Below, piece by piece: positions 28,520 through 37,782 of a stretch of 64,000 nt of DNA. How positions within the stretch are numbered: the stretch's first letter is position 1; each line of letters begins with the position of its first letter. The notes under the pieces are model-generated. The model saw only the letters and a list, made by a program, of their open reading frames with translations. It did not search any database and was not told where the DNA came from. Location of the stretch: NCBI GenBank assembly GCA_021151825.1, contig JAGKWQ010000004.1, positions 186,001-250,000 on the forward strand. The letters run 5' to 3'. The position numbers and the translations under genes were made by a program. This DNA is from Cellvibrionaceae bacterium (GTDB lineage: Bacteria; Pseudomonadota; Gammaproteobacteria; Pseudomonadales; Cellvibrionaceae).

Positions 28520-29143
28520 TTATTTCACCAGGCCTACCAAAGGTTCTGCGGCGTAAAGATCTTGTGGGGTATTGATATTAAAAAATGGATCATAAGTATC
28601 TGCAGCGAACTCTACCGTTACCATTTTTTGTTGTTTGATCCAATCCTGCAGGCGTGGAGCTTCTCCGCTCTGGAGTTGCTGTTCAATTTTTTCTAGGAGC
28701 GATGCATGCCAAAGCGCAAAAATTGGATGGGTCCGATTTTTGGAAGCTGCTACTGCTAATTGCTTTTGACTAGTAACTGCCGCTTCCAGCAAACGCGTTA
28801 CTACATCAGTAGGGAAAAATGGCGTATCCGATGCAAAACTTGCCAGCCACTCTGCGTTCGGGTTGTCAGCACTCATACGTTTCAGGCCGGCATGAACGCC
28901 TGCCAATGGGCCGAGATTATTGGGAAATACATCGGGAACAACCGGTAACCGTGTGCGAGCAAAGCGCAGGCTATTGCCATTGGCATTCAATAACAGCGAT
29001 CCAACTTGAGGTTGGGCGCGTTCTACAGTCCGTTGTAGCAAGGTTTTACCCGCAAGTGGTAAAAGGCACTTATCGCCTCCACCCATGCGTTTGGCTAGGC
29101 CGCCGGCCAGGATGATGCCGACAACGGATTGGGAAATACTCAT
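28520..29143 (-). CDS. mobA: Molybdenum cofactor guanylyltransferase
   Basis: The 207-residue cytoplasmic enzyme attaches GMP from GTP to molybdopterin to form the bis-MGD precursor. The nucleotide-binding start IILAGGLAKRMGGGDKCLLPL is the MobA signature. LGPLAGVHAGL and the SDTPFFP metal-binding region follow at expected positions, and the length is typical. The ATG at 29143 is chosen over 29170 because the family begins about ten residues before LAGG. It diverges from katA. Confidence 0.94.
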   Translation of the reverse strand: MSISQSVVGIILAGGLAKRMGGGDKCLLPLAGKTLLQRTVERAQPQVGSLLLNANGNSLRFARTRLPVVPDVFPNNLGPLAGVHAGLKRMSADNPNAEWLASFASDTPFFPTDVVTRLLEAAVTSQKQLAVAASKNRTHPIFALWHASLLEKIEQQLQSGEAPRLQDWIKQQKMVTVEFAADTYDPFFNINTPQDLYAAEPLVGLVK

Positions 29144-29427
29144 AGGTCTTTCTGGCTGGGTCAGGATCATCGTCTAGGATTATTTAAGCGCTCATCCCGG
29201 CATTTTGGCGCGGTAATCCTTATCTGTCGTAGTGTCTAGTTTAGCTGTTGCCAAGGTTCAGGACCATGATTTTATGTGATGGTTTTGTTTGAGGCGAAAA
29301 TTGCCGCGTTTTATGTAAAAAGCTATTGAGTTAATACTTATAATTGATTTTTTATATTTAAGGTCGTCACATAGTATGACCGCATATTCCGAGCAACTTT
29401 GTTAACCAAAAATGGATGGATGTAACT

Positions 29428-30873
29428 ATGAGTAAAATCGATTTGACGACCTCCGCTGGCGCCCCCGTTGCCGACGATAACAACAGCATCAGTGTGGGCC
29501 CGCGCGGCCCGCTTACGTTTGATAACCATTACCTGTTTGAAAAGCTCGCGCATTTTAATCGTGAGCGTGTCCCCGAGCGCGTAGTGCACGCGCGCGGTAC
29601 TGGAGCTTACGGTCATTTCACCTTGAGCAAAAGTTTAAGCGAATATAGCGTCGCCGACTTTTTGCAAAAAGTCGGCGATAAAACAGAAGTGTTTTTGCGT
29701 TTCTCTACTGTGGGTGGCGGTCAGGATTCCAGTGACTATGCTCGCGATCCGCGTGGTTTTGCGGTGAAGTTTTACACTCGCCAGGGTAACTACGACGTTG
29801 TTGGCAACAACACACCGGTATTCTTTTTGAATGATCCGATTAAATTCCCTGATTTCATTCACTCGCAAAAGAAAAATCCGCAAACCAATTTGCCTGACCC
29901 GGCTGCTGCTTATGAGTTCTGGGCCAACCATCCTCAGTCATTACATCAAATGACGATATTGATGTCTGATCGCGGTATTCCATTATCCTATCGCCACGTT
30001 CATGGTTTTGGTTCGCACACGTTAAGTTTGTGGAACGATAAAAGTGAACGCTATTGGGTGAAGTGGCATTTCAAAACCAACCAGGGGATTAAAACCCTGA
30101 CGGATGAAGAAGCTGCAAAGCAACCACCATTTGGTGCGCAAAAAGATTTGGTTGATGCGATTAATCGCGGTGAATTTCCCAGCTGGACAGTCAAAATCCA
30201 GATTATGACCCAGCAACAAGCTGAGACATACCATATTAATCCGTTCGATTTAACCAAAGTTTGGCCACACAAAGATTATCCATTGATAGAGATTGGCCAG
30301 CTTGAATTAAATCGCAACGTGCAAAATTATTTTGCTGAAACCGAGCAATCGGCATTTGCGCCGAGCAATCTGGTTCCTGGCACCGGTGGATCACCTGATA
30401 AAATGTTGCAAGCGCGTATGCTCGCCTATCAGGATGCGCATCGCTATCGTGTCGGTGTGAATCACAATCAATTGCCGGTTAATGCACCGCGTTGCCCGGT
30501 GAATCACTACCAGCGTGATGGCGCTGCTGCAGGTTGCCCATTTGGTCACGGGAATCAAGTGCAAACCAGTGGTGCGAATTATTATCCGAATGATCGTGCA
30601 GAGCAGGGCTATCCTGCGCCAAATCCGGCTTATCGTGAACCGCCAATGGTACTGAGCAATGCCGTAGTGGATCGTTACGATCAATTAAGTGAAGATTATT
30701 ATTCCCAGGCTGGTGATTTGTTTCGCTTGATGAACGCTGATCAAAAATCGCAACTCGCGCGTAATATTGCGGGTGGTTTATCGCAAGCTAATGCGTCAAT
30801 TCAGGAGCGTATGCTAGGGTATTTACAGAAAGCTGACCCTGAATATGCAGCGATGGTAAAAGCGTTGTTGTAA
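29428..30873 (+). CDS. katA: Monofunctional haem catalase (small-subunit clade)
   Basis: The 481-residue catalase converts hydrogen peroxide to water and oxygen. The catalytic His lies in RVVHARGTGAYG, the active-site Asn in DVVGNNTPVFF and the proximal haem Tyr in RMLAYQDAHRYR. There is no signal peptide, so it is cytoplasmic. An ATG at 29416 is also in frame, but the ATG at 29428 gives the usual catalase N-terminus. A strong terminator follows. The 284-base upstream region shared with mobA has no operator I can name. Confidence 0.95.
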   Translation: MSKIDLTTSAGAPVADDNNSISVGPRGPLTFDNHYLFEKLAHFNRERVPERVVHARGTGAYGHFTLSKSLSEYSVADFLQKVGDKTEVFLRFSTVGGGQDSSDYARDPRGFAVKFYTRQGNYDVVGNNTPVFFLNDPIKFPDFIHSQKKNPQTNLPDPAAAYEFWANHPQSLHQMTILMSDRGIPLSYRHVHGFGSHTLSLWNDKSERYWVKWHFKTNQGIKTLTDEEAAKQPPFGAQKDLVDAINRGEFPSWTVKIQIMTQQQAETYHINPFDLTKVWPHKDYPLIEIGQLELNRNVQNYFAETEQSAFAPSNLVPGTGGSPDKMLQARMLAYQDAHRYRVGVNHNQLPVNAPRCPVNHYQRDGAAAGCPFGHGNQVQTSGANYYPNDRAEQGYPAPNPAYREPPMVLSNAVVDRYDQLSEDYYSQAGDLFRLMNADQKSQLARNIAGGLSQANASIQERMLGYLQKADPEYAAMVKALL

Positions 30874-30888
30874 TTTTTAAATTTGATA

Positions 30889-30922
30889 AAAAAGGCACTG
30901 AAGAAATTCAGTGCCTTTTTTT
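30889..30922 (+). terminator. Intrinsic terminator after katA
   Basis: A 14-bp stem (AAAAAGGCACTGAA with TTCAGTGCCTTTTT) closes a GAAA loop and is followed by more T residues. The A-rich left arm could also serve the convergent metY gene, whose stop lies 60 bases away. Confidence 0.92.
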
Positions 30923-30980
30923 ATAGTGGGAATTGTAGTGAGAAAAATATTTATTGGTTCATTACTTAATTCCCTGCCGA

Positions 30981-32270
30981 TTACACTTTTTCCAAAGCTT
31001 GTTTCAGGTCCGCAAATAAATCATCAATGTGTTCAATGCCAACTGATAATCTCACTGTATCCAGCCCAACGCCTGCTTTAGCCAATTCTTCCGGTGATAA
31101 TTGACGATGTGTTGTGGACGCAGGGTGAGTGGCCAGGGATTTTGCATCGCCGATATTTACCAGGCGAGTGAACAATTGCAATGCATCCAGAAAGCGCGCA
31201 CCGGCTTCGCGACCATCATCAGCCTTTAGGCCAAAGGTTAATAAACCGGATGCCTTACCGCCCAGATATTTTTGCGCAAGCTCATAATAGCGATTGCCCG
31301 GTAAGCCGGCGTAATTTACCCAGCTTACTTTCGGATGACTTTGCAAATATTCGGCAATTTTTTGCGTGTTGTCATTTATCCGTTCAAGGCGCAATGCTAG
31401 CGTTTCTATTCCTTGCAGAATCAGGAATGCATTAAACGGTGACAGTGTCGCGCCAGTATTGCGTAGAGGCACTACGCGTGCGCGACCAATATATGCAGCA
31501 GCGCCAAGTGCCTCGGTGTATACCACACCGTGATAACTCACATCGGGTTCATTCAAGCGTTTGAACCTCTCTTTGTGGTTTGCCCAGGGAAATTTTCCGG
31601 AATCAACAATTGCACCACCAACAGTAGTGCCGTGGCCACCCAGATATTTAGTCAGTGAATGCACAACAATATCAGCTCCGTGTTCAATGGGGCGCAATAA
31701 ATAAGGTGTAGCAACTGTATTGTCCACAATTAATGGAACACCGTGACGGTGAGCGATTTCAGCAATGCGTGCAATATCGGTGACATTTCCCTGTGGGTTA
31801 CCCAATGACTCTACAAAAATAGCTTTGGTGCGTTCATCGATTAAAGGCTCAAAACTATCCGGATTTAGATGATCAGCAAAGCGTGTAGTGATGCCATATT
31901 GCGGAAATGTGTGCGCAAATAAATTATAGGTACCACCGTAAAGCGCCGTTGAAGAAACGATATTGTCACCCACTTCAGCAATTGTTTGTATCGCATAGGT
32001 CACAGCAGCCTGGCCGGATGCCAGTGCCAGCGCCGCTATACCACCTTCAAGTGCGGCGACGCGTTTTTCCAAGACGTCATTGGTGGGGTTCATAATGCGG
32101 GTATAAATATTACCTGCAACTTTTAAATCAAATAAATCTGCGCCATGTTGTGCATTATCAAATGCGTAAGCAACGGTTTGGTAAATGGGTACTGCAACTG
32201 ATTTTGTGGTGGGATCAGGTGTGTAACCTGCATGTACAGATTGTGTTTCAAATTTCCAGGTTTCAGACAT
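30981..32270 (-). CDS. metY: O-acetylhomoserine sulfhydrylase (Cys/Met PLP enzyme)
   Basis: This 429-residue PLP enzyme of the Cys/Met metabolism family makes homocysteine from O-acetylhomoserine and sulfide. It begins with the family pattern WKFETQSVHAGYTPDPTTKS, and the PLP Lys is in HSLTKYLGGHGTTVGG. The very high conservation and length fit O-acetylhomoserine aminocarboxypropyltransferase rather than cystathionine synthase. The longer ORF from 32357 is rejected: the ATG at 32270 has a GGAGC ribosome site. It is the direct-sulfhydrylation route and may relate to the sulfur cluster downstream. Confidence 0.93.
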   Translation of the reverse strand: MSETWKFETQSVHAGYTPDPTTKSVAVPIYQTVAYAFDNAQHGADLFDLKVAGNIYTRIMNPTNDVLEKRVAALEGGIAALALASGQAAVTYAIQTIAEVGDNIVSSTALYGGTYNLFAHTFPQYGITTRFADHLNPDSFEPLIDERTKAIFVESLGNPQGNVTDIARIAEIAHRHGVPLIVDNTVATPYLLRPIEHGADIVVHSLTKYLGGHGTTVGGAIVDSGKFPWANHKERFKRLNEPDVSYHGVVYTEALGAAAYIGRARVVPLRNTGATLSPFNAFLILQGIETLALRLERINDNTQKIAEYLQSHPKVSWVNYAGLPGNRYYELAQKYLGGKASGLLTFGLKADDGREAGARFLDALQLFTRLVNIGDAKSLATHPASTTHRQLSPEELAKAGVGLDTVRLSVGIEHIDDLFADLKQALEKV

Positions 32271-32781
32271 AAATTGCTCCGTTTTATGCGTAATAATGCT
32301 GTGAAAAAAACAGTGAAAGTCGATTCTAACGACCCGGTTCATCTTTCTGAACTTCAATTAATTCATAAGCTTATGCCATTTTTTCAATATTCCTTTCAGG
32401 GTAAATATGAGCGGGCTTCTGCTTTATTTTAAACACAATTTATTCCCGCCAGCTAAAAAAAACTGCTGAATATTCACCAGTCTTTCTGGTTATAAATTAA
32501 CAATTTCGATGCGTGCTTGTATATATCACAGGAAAAATTTTCCAATTTATCGTGTAGTGATAAAAATTAAGACGCCGGTTTTCAAGGGGTTAAATGGCGG
32601 CGCTATTTTTTTTAAGTCTTGAATATCAATATTTCTATTCATTGGCACGCTTGCTGCAAAACCTCAAGTAAGTGTGAATATTTATGCCAGCACACAATGA
32701 TGGATAAATGCTTGCAAATTGTTGTTTTTTATTATCGCCACAAGCGATTTTGGTAAGCCCTCAGCCGGGCGGGAGTGATTT
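32271..32781. other. Noncoding region between metY and tonB
   Basis: There is no credible gene in these 511 bases. They contain the metY ribosome site, a short GTTCA/TGAAC repeat at 32337-32352, AT-rich DNA, and at 32642-32658 a sigma-54-type promoter directed at tonB (listed separately). GGGAG precedes the tonB ATG. Confidence 0.6.
32642..32658 (+). promoter_or_regulatory. Candidate sigma-54 promoter for tonB-exbB-exbD
   Basis: The sequence TTGGCACGCTTGCTGCA has GG (32644-32645) and GC (32656-32657) separated by exactly 10 bases. The -24 half is a perfect TGGCACG; the -12 half CTGC differs from TTGC by one base. A start near 32669 would give a leader of about 110 bases before the tonB ATG. 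Match to the known sigma-54 consensus is by eye; function is inference. Confidence 0.7.
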
Positions 32782-33555
32782 ATGAGTGCTCATGCATACT
32801 CGGAACCCTATAGTTATGATCGTCGCCATGCGCGGCATCAATTGCGTACGAAACCTGCAGCAACACCGCGAAAATCAGCGGATATCGTCAAGTTAATTCC
32901 ACGTGAATATAGCCGTGAAAAACAAATTGAATTGGTTTACCCGAAATATCGCGGTGTATTAGGTTTTATTGCGCTGGCATTTATTATCGGTTTGCATTTT
33001 GCCGGTTTTGCTTATTTTTATTTCAAACCGGTAATAGAAGTACCTATTACCAAAGCAGAAATTCCACCGATGACGGTAGAACTTTATCGCCCACCGGTAG
33101 AGCAACCACCACCTCCGGTAATTCCACCACCTGAAGAAGTGCCACCGCCTCCGAAAGTGGAAAAGCCGAAACCAAAACCGGTTGAAAAACCAAAGCCGGT
33201 GCCAGTGGAGCAAGTGGTAGAGACGCCACCACCACCTCCTCAACCGGTTGCGCCACCACCGCCACCGCCAATTACTCCGGCCACTGCGAATCCAGGTTAT
33301 TTGCGTAACCCGGCACCGGAATATCCTGAATTGGCAGTAGAGCGTGGATGGGAAGGCACGGTAATTTTAAATGTGCATGTATTGGGGAGTGGCAAGCCGT
33401 CATCCGTAGAAGTGAAAACCTCCAGTGGTCGCAATGTGTTGGATTCCGCTGCTGTACAAACGGTAAGGCGTTGGTCTTTCGTACCGGCAAAACAAGGTGA
33501 AACACCGGTAGATTCCTGGGTAGAAGTGCCCATCGATTTCAAATTGTCAAACTAA
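32782..33555 (+). CDS. tonB: Energy-transducing protein TonB
   Basis: The 257-residue inner-membrane protein spans the periplasm and passes proton-motive force to outer-membrane receptors. It has a cytoplasmic N-terminal extension of about 55 residues before the membrane anchor (about 57-78), a long Pro/Val/Lys-rich periplasmic stretch (about 85-170) and the C-terminal TonB domain (NPAPEYPELAVERGWEGTV, then SSGRNVLDSAAVQTVRRW). The N-terminal extension is longer than in E. coli TonB. It leads an exbB-exbD operon and has a sigma-54-type promoter about 125 bases upstream. Confidence 0.94.
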   Translation: MSAHAYSEPYSYDRRHARHQLRTKPAATPRKSADIVKLIPREYSREKQIELVYPKYRGVLGFIALAFIIGLHFAGFAYFYFKPVIEVPITKAEIPPMTVELYRPPVEQPPPPVIPPPEEVPPPPKVEKPKPKPVEKPKPVPVEQVVETPPPPPQPVAPPPPPPITPATANPGYLRNPAPEYPELAVERGWEGTVILNVHVLGSGKPSSVEVKTSSGRNVLDSAAVQTVRRWSFVPAKQGETPVDSWVEVPIDFKLSN

Positions 33556-33658
33556 TCCGCCTTCAGGATTTTTGAGATTACATTTTTAAATTATTGTTCA
33601 AATGAAAAACTGAACTAACGTTTTTCAATCACATTATTGTTAATTAGGAATAGAGATT

Positions 33659-34408
33659 ATGTCTGAGCTGTACCAACATATCGTTGAGTGGACTTTGTGG
33701 GCCCTTATCGCATTTTCAATCGTTACCTGGACCCTGATTGTTATAAAAGGCATTCAACATTTTACGTTATCACGCCAAAATCGTCGCTTTATCAAAACAT
33801 TTTGGTCATCCCCCGATTTGCACGCTGCTGCCTCGTTTGAAAAATACGTGGGTGCTACTGCCCACGTCGCTGCAGCGGGCTTTCAAACATTACGCAATGC
33901 AGATGCAAGCACGGCTACTGATCTGGAGCACAGTTGGGATCGTCAGGATTTGCTCGAGCGTCATTTGCGCCAACAAATCCAGAAGGAGCGTCGTTCATTG
34001 GAAAATGGTTTGGCAATACTTGCATCTATTGGTAATACTGCGCCGTTCGTAGGCTTATTCGGAACCGTATTCGGAATTATCCAGGCACTTACGCAAATTA
34101 CTGCGAGCAAATCAGCGAGTATCGAAGTAGTTGCTGGCCCAATTGGTGAAGCATTGATTGCGACAGGAATTGGTATCGCGGTTGCTGTGCCTTCAGTATT
34201 GGCTTACAACTTTTTCTTGCGTCGTGTGAAATTAATCGCCGCGGATTTGGATGATTTCGCCACTGATTTTGTCAGTTTGGTACAAAAAGCAGGTTTCCGC
34301 ATTAAAGCCTCTGCCCCTGTTGTTAAAGCAGCCCAGGTTCAACCCGAGCGCGACAGTAGCAAATCCGAATTGAATAAACCCGATACCGGTAAAGAGGTAT
34401 TTGCATAA
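33659..34408 (+). CDS. exbB: ExbB proton channel subunit (MotA/TolQ/ExbB family)
   Basis: This 249-residue inner-membrane protein has three hydrophobic helices: one N-terminal (LWALIAFSIVTWTLIVI) and a pair after the conserved LASIGNTAPFVGLFGTVFGI and GPIGEALIATGIGIAVAVPSVLAYNFF motifs. It forms the proton channel with ExbD that energises TonB. The C-terminal 40 residues are charged and probably cytoplasmic. Its stop overlaps the exbD start (TAATG). Confidence 0.95.
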   Translation: MSELYQHIVEWTLWALIAFSIVTWTLIVIKGIQHFTLSRQNRRFIKTFWSSPDLHAAASFEKYVGATAHVAAAGFQTLRNADASTATDLEHSWDRQDLLERHLRQQIQKERRSLENGLAILASIGNTAPFVGLFGTVFGIIQALTQITASKSASIEVVAGPIGEALIATGIGIAVAVPSVLAYNFFLRRVKLIAADLDDFATDFVSLVQKAGFRIKASAPVVKAAQVQPERDSSKSELNKPDTGKEVFA

Positions 34409-34821
34409 TGGCAATTTCAAGCAGCAGTGATAGTGATGAGGTTTTAAGCGAGATTAATATTACGCCGATGGTGGATGTAATGTTGGTGCTGTTGGTGGTG
34501 TTTATTATTACCGCGCCGCTCATGACCAATGCGATCAATGTAAATTTACCGGATACAGAGACAACGGTAAAAATTGAAGAACCGAAAAAGCCGTTGGTGC
34601 TTAGTATTGATGCAGAGGGAAAAATTTATCTGGATAAAGATGAATACTCACTGGAAATTATTCGTCAGGAATTGGAAAGTCGTAAGGCAGCTGATCCTGA
34701 ATTACGGTTGAACCTTAATGCCGATGAAACTGTTGATTACGGTGTAGTAGCTAAAGTCATGGTGCTCGTTGAAAAAGCAGGTATTGAGCGGCTGTCGGTG
34801 GTTACTGAAGCAGGTAGTTAA
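34408..34821 (+). CDS. exbD: ExbD biopolymer transport protein
   Basis: The 137-residue product has a single N-terminal membrane helix (VMLVLLVVFIITAPLM) bearing the essential Asp in INITPMVDVMLVLLVVF, followed by a periplasmic domain. It works with ExbB to drive TonB. Translation is coupled to exbB through the one-base TAATG overlap. It is the last gene of the operon; the next gene is 215 bases away. Confidence 0.95.
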   Translation: MAISSSSDSDEVLSEINITPMVDVMLVLLVVFIITAPLMTNAINVNLPDTETTVKIEEPKKPLVLSIDAEGKIYLDKDEYSLEIIRQELESRKAADPELRLNLNADETVDYGVVAKVMVLVEKAGIERLSVVTEAGS

Positions 34822-35036
34822 TTATTTCCGCGCGATAAATCTGTTTCAGGTGAGGAATGCAATAAATAGTTAGTTAACAAAAATTTAAAGCAGTAAACAA
34901 AAAAACGGTGTACAAGGACGTTATTTTTATTCAATATCTGTAAAATCATGCATTTATAATGATGCGTATTTTTTAAACCGATGCATTTTTAATTGGGTGC
35001 ATTTTTAAACAGATATATTCTAAATAGGTAGTTGTT

Positions 35037-36497
35037 TTGCCCGATACCCTACACAGGAAGAATCTGGTCATTATTGGTTGTGGTGCTTCTGCTGTTATCT
35101 TACTGGCAGCCTTGGCAAAACTGTATGCAGCAGCCAAAACCCCATTACTCACGATCAAGATCGTTGATGATAATCCTGCTGCTCCACGCGGGCTTGCTTA
35201 TGCAGTTACCCATCCTTCATTGATTTTAAATGTTCCTGCCCAGCGTATGGGTGTTTGTACTGATGATCCCACGCATTTTTATCAGTGGTTACAACAGTCT
35301 GGTCAATGGCGGCAATTACATCCCGATTTTTCTACTCTAACCATCCAGCCTGACGATTTTGTTCCGCGTATGATTTATGGCGAGTATCTGCATCAAGTCT
35401 TGCGTGAATCTGTTACCCGACTTGAGGAGTTTGGCAATAGCGTCGAGTTTATTGCGGAGCGTGTTGTTACCGTCAAAGCTGCGAGCGATAACAGTGTATG
35501 CATTACTACGAATCACCACCGTAGTCTTGTTGCTGATTCATTAGTTATTGCGACGGGCAATTATCCCGCCTTTCAAAATCCTGTTACTTCCCATTCCATT
35601 TTCGTATCGCCCTATTGTGCATCTGCGAACGAATGCGATTGGCAACAGCAGCGTGATCTGGTGTTAATTGGCTCGGGGCTAAGTACGGTAGATGCAGTGC
35701 AAATGGCACTTTCGCAAGGATTTAATGGGCGTTTTCACATATTTTCCGGCCATGGCCTTTTGCCTTTGGCCCATCAAGAAACACACCATCAACAAGTGTT
35801 GCCGGTATTTAATTCGACTGCGCAATCTGCGCGAAATTTACTGCGCGATGTACGTGCTTACATTCACTCCAATCAGCAACAAGGAATTGCCTGGCAGGAT
35901 AGTATCAACCAATTACGTGCCCTTAATAATCAAATTTGGAGTAATTTACCGGAAAAAGAGCGTGTTCGTATTCGTAAATTTTTTCCATGGTGGAATGTTG
36001 CCCGCCACCGTATTCCTTCGGAAATTTATCAGCGCCTTAAATCCCTGGAAGCGCAAGGGCGCTTGCGTATCCATAAAGCAAAAATAAAACGTGTTGACGC
36101 AGTGGCGAATGGATTTCAACTGACACTGGAAAATGATAAGGCGTTAATCATTCATGCGCACAATAAAAAAATAAAAGTGGTTGCAGATAAAGTGATGATT
36201 TGTGCCGGTTATGCACCGGGATTTCAATTTACGCAATTGCTATGTGCCGGTTTATTGAACGATGAAAAAACATTACGTGCAGAATTGGGTAAGCCTGGAC
36301 ACAATTTTTCTATATCCGCACATCATGAAATTTATGGTGTAGGGCCGGCATTGGGTGGCGTTTTATTTGAAACTACCGCAATCCCTGAAATCCGCCAGCA
36401 GGCCCACACCATAGCGGCAGCAATTTATGATACCCAACTCTTGGCCAATCCCAACAACGCACAGGCAACTATTACTTTAATAACACCTGTTTTGTAG
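35037..36497 (+). CDS. FAD/NAD(P)-binding oxidoreductase-like protein
   Basis: A Rossmann nucleotide-binding motif (VIIGCGASAVILLAAL) is at the N-terminus of this 486-residue protein, followed by a PRGLAYAVTHPSLILNVPAQRMG segment typical of the FAD-NAD(P)-binding (PF13454-like) proteins; a second dinucleotide-binding motif (VLIGSGLSTVDAVQMAL) is in the middle. It may be a flavin-dependent reductase or monooxygenase; the substrate is unknown. The start is TTG, with AGGT 8 bases upstream. The last 73 bases overlap the convergent chrA gene, and a link to the TonB operon is only by position. Confidence 0.8.
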   Translation: MPDTLHRKNLVIIGCGASAVILLAALAKLYAAAKTPLLTIKIVDDNPAAPRGLAYAVTHPSLILNVPAQRMGVCTDDPTHFYQWLQQSGQWRQLHPDFSTLTIQPDDFVPRMIYGEYLHQVLRESVTRLEEFGNSVEFIAERVVTVKAASDNSVCITTNHHRSLVADSLVIATGNYPAFQNPVTSHSIFVSPYCASANECDWQQQRDLVLIGSGLSTVDAVQMALSQGFNGRFHIFSGHGLLPLAHQETHHQQVLPVFNSTAQSARNLLRDVRAYIHSNQQQGIAWQDSINQLRALNNQIWSNLPEKERVRIRKFFPWWNVARHRIPSEIYQRLKSLEAQGRLRIHKAKIKRVDAVANGFQLTLENDKALIIHAHNKKIKVVADKVMICAGYAPGFQFTQLLCAGLLNDEKTLRAELGKPGHNFSISAHHEIYGVGPALGGVLFETTAIPEIRQQAHTIAAAIYDTQLLANPNNAQATITLITPVL

Positions 36498-37780
36498 CGA
36501 AATAAGGCAACACCTGCACCTATAGCAATGACTGCTGACACCCAATCAAATTGTCCTTCAAATCCTGTAGGCCAGAGCACATGGTAAGCAAAAAATAATG
36601 CGAGATTTACAATTACACCTACCACCGCAGCAGTAATAGCAGTAAGTGGTGCGGTAAATTTTATATCGTTATGGGTGGTTTCAATCAGCGGTGCACCCGC
36701 GAAAATAAAAATAAACGATGGTAAAAATGTAAACCAGGTAACAATGCTCGCCGCTACAGCACCGGCGATAAATAACATATCCGGTCCAAACACAGCTTTC
36801 ACGTATCCCCCCACAAAACCCGCAAAAGCAACCACCATAATTAATGGTCCGGGCGTCGTTTCGCCAAGCGCCAGGCCATCAATCATTTGGGTTGGTGTAA
36901 GCCAGCCATAATGAGTCACAGCTCCTTGATAGACATAGGGTAATACTGCATAAGCTCCGCCAACGGTGAGGAGTGCCGCTGTGGTGAAAAACCAGGCCAT
37001 TTGGGTCAGTGTATGATCCCAACCGAAACTGCTCCACAGCAAACCAAGCGGGACTGCCCACAACAATAATCCAACCACAATCACCAGCAATAAACGTGAC
37101 CAGCTAAATAAACCATGGGCGGGCGTGGGGGTATGATCATCAATTAATGCCGCTCCGTAATTTTTATCCGTTTTACCGTGGCCATCACCTGATTTAAAAT
37201 AATCGGGTTTAAATTTTCCACCAAGGTAACCGATCAATGCCGCTGAAAGAACGATATACGGGAAGGGCACGTGCAATGCAAAAATTGCCACAAATGCAGC
37301 GGCGGCAATTGCCCAAAGCCAATTATTTTTTAATGCGCGCGAACCAATACGATGCGCGGCTTGTAAAACAATCGCCGTAACCGCTGGTTTTATTCCATAA
37401 AATAAACCTGCGACCCAACTCACATCGCCATACGCAATGTAAACCCAGGAAAGTACAATTAAAATAAATAGTGAAGGCAATACAAATAAAACACCGGCGA
37501 TAATTCCGCCCCAGGTTTTATGCATCAGCCAACCGATATAAGTTGCTAACTGTTGTGCTTCCGGGCCGGGTAATAACATGCAGTAATTGAGCGCATGTAA
37601 AAAACGTTTTTCGCTGATCCAGCGGCGGCGTTCTACTAATTCCTGATGCATGATAGCAATTTGCCCGGCAGGCCCGCCAAAACTGATAAATCCGAGTTTC
37701 AACCAAAAAAGAAATGCTTCGCCAATACCGACGGGTTTTGGAATATTTGATGGTGCAATATTTGATGAATGTTTGCTCAT
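36425..37780 (-). CDS. chrA: Chromate efflux transporter ChrA
   Basis: The 451-residue membrane protein has two homologous halves. Each starts with a conserved FxSFGGPxxQIA/GGAYAVLPYVYQ-type segment (LGFISFGGPAGQIAIMHQELV in the first, LLTVGGAYAVLPYVYQGAV in the second) and has about ten to twelve helices. The GPEAQQLATYIGWL motif is typical of CHR proteins, which export chromate. It starts 3 bases after chrB ends, so both are in one operon. Confidence 0.94.
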   Translation of the reverse strand: MSKHSSNIAPSNIPKPVGIGEAFLFWLKLGFISFGGPAGQIAIMHQELVERRRWISEKRFLHALNYCMLLPGPEAQQLATYIGWLMHKTWGGIIAGVLFVLPSLFILIVLSWVYIAYGDVSWVAGLFYGIKPAVTAIVLQAAHRIGSRALKNNWLWAIAAAAFVAIFALHVPFPYIVLSAALIGYLGGKFKPDYFKSGDGHGKTDKNYGAALIDDHTPTPAHGLFSWSRLLLVIVVGLLLWAVPLGLLWSSFGWDHTLTQMAWFFTTAALLTVGGAYAVLPYVYQGAVTHYGWLTPTQMIDGLALGETTPGPLIMVVAFAGFVGGYVKAVFGPDMLFIAGAVAASIVTWFTFLPSFIFIFAGAPLIETTHNDIKFTAPLTAITAAVVGVIVNLALFFAYHVLWPTGFEGQFDWVSAVIAIGAGVALFRYKTGVIKVIVACALLGLAKSWVS

Positions 37781-37782
37781 GT

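Noticed and set aside
32358..32781. Fur-box-like AT-rich dyads before tonB
   Set aside because: No convincing 19-bp Fur match was found; the sigma-54-type site explains the region better.
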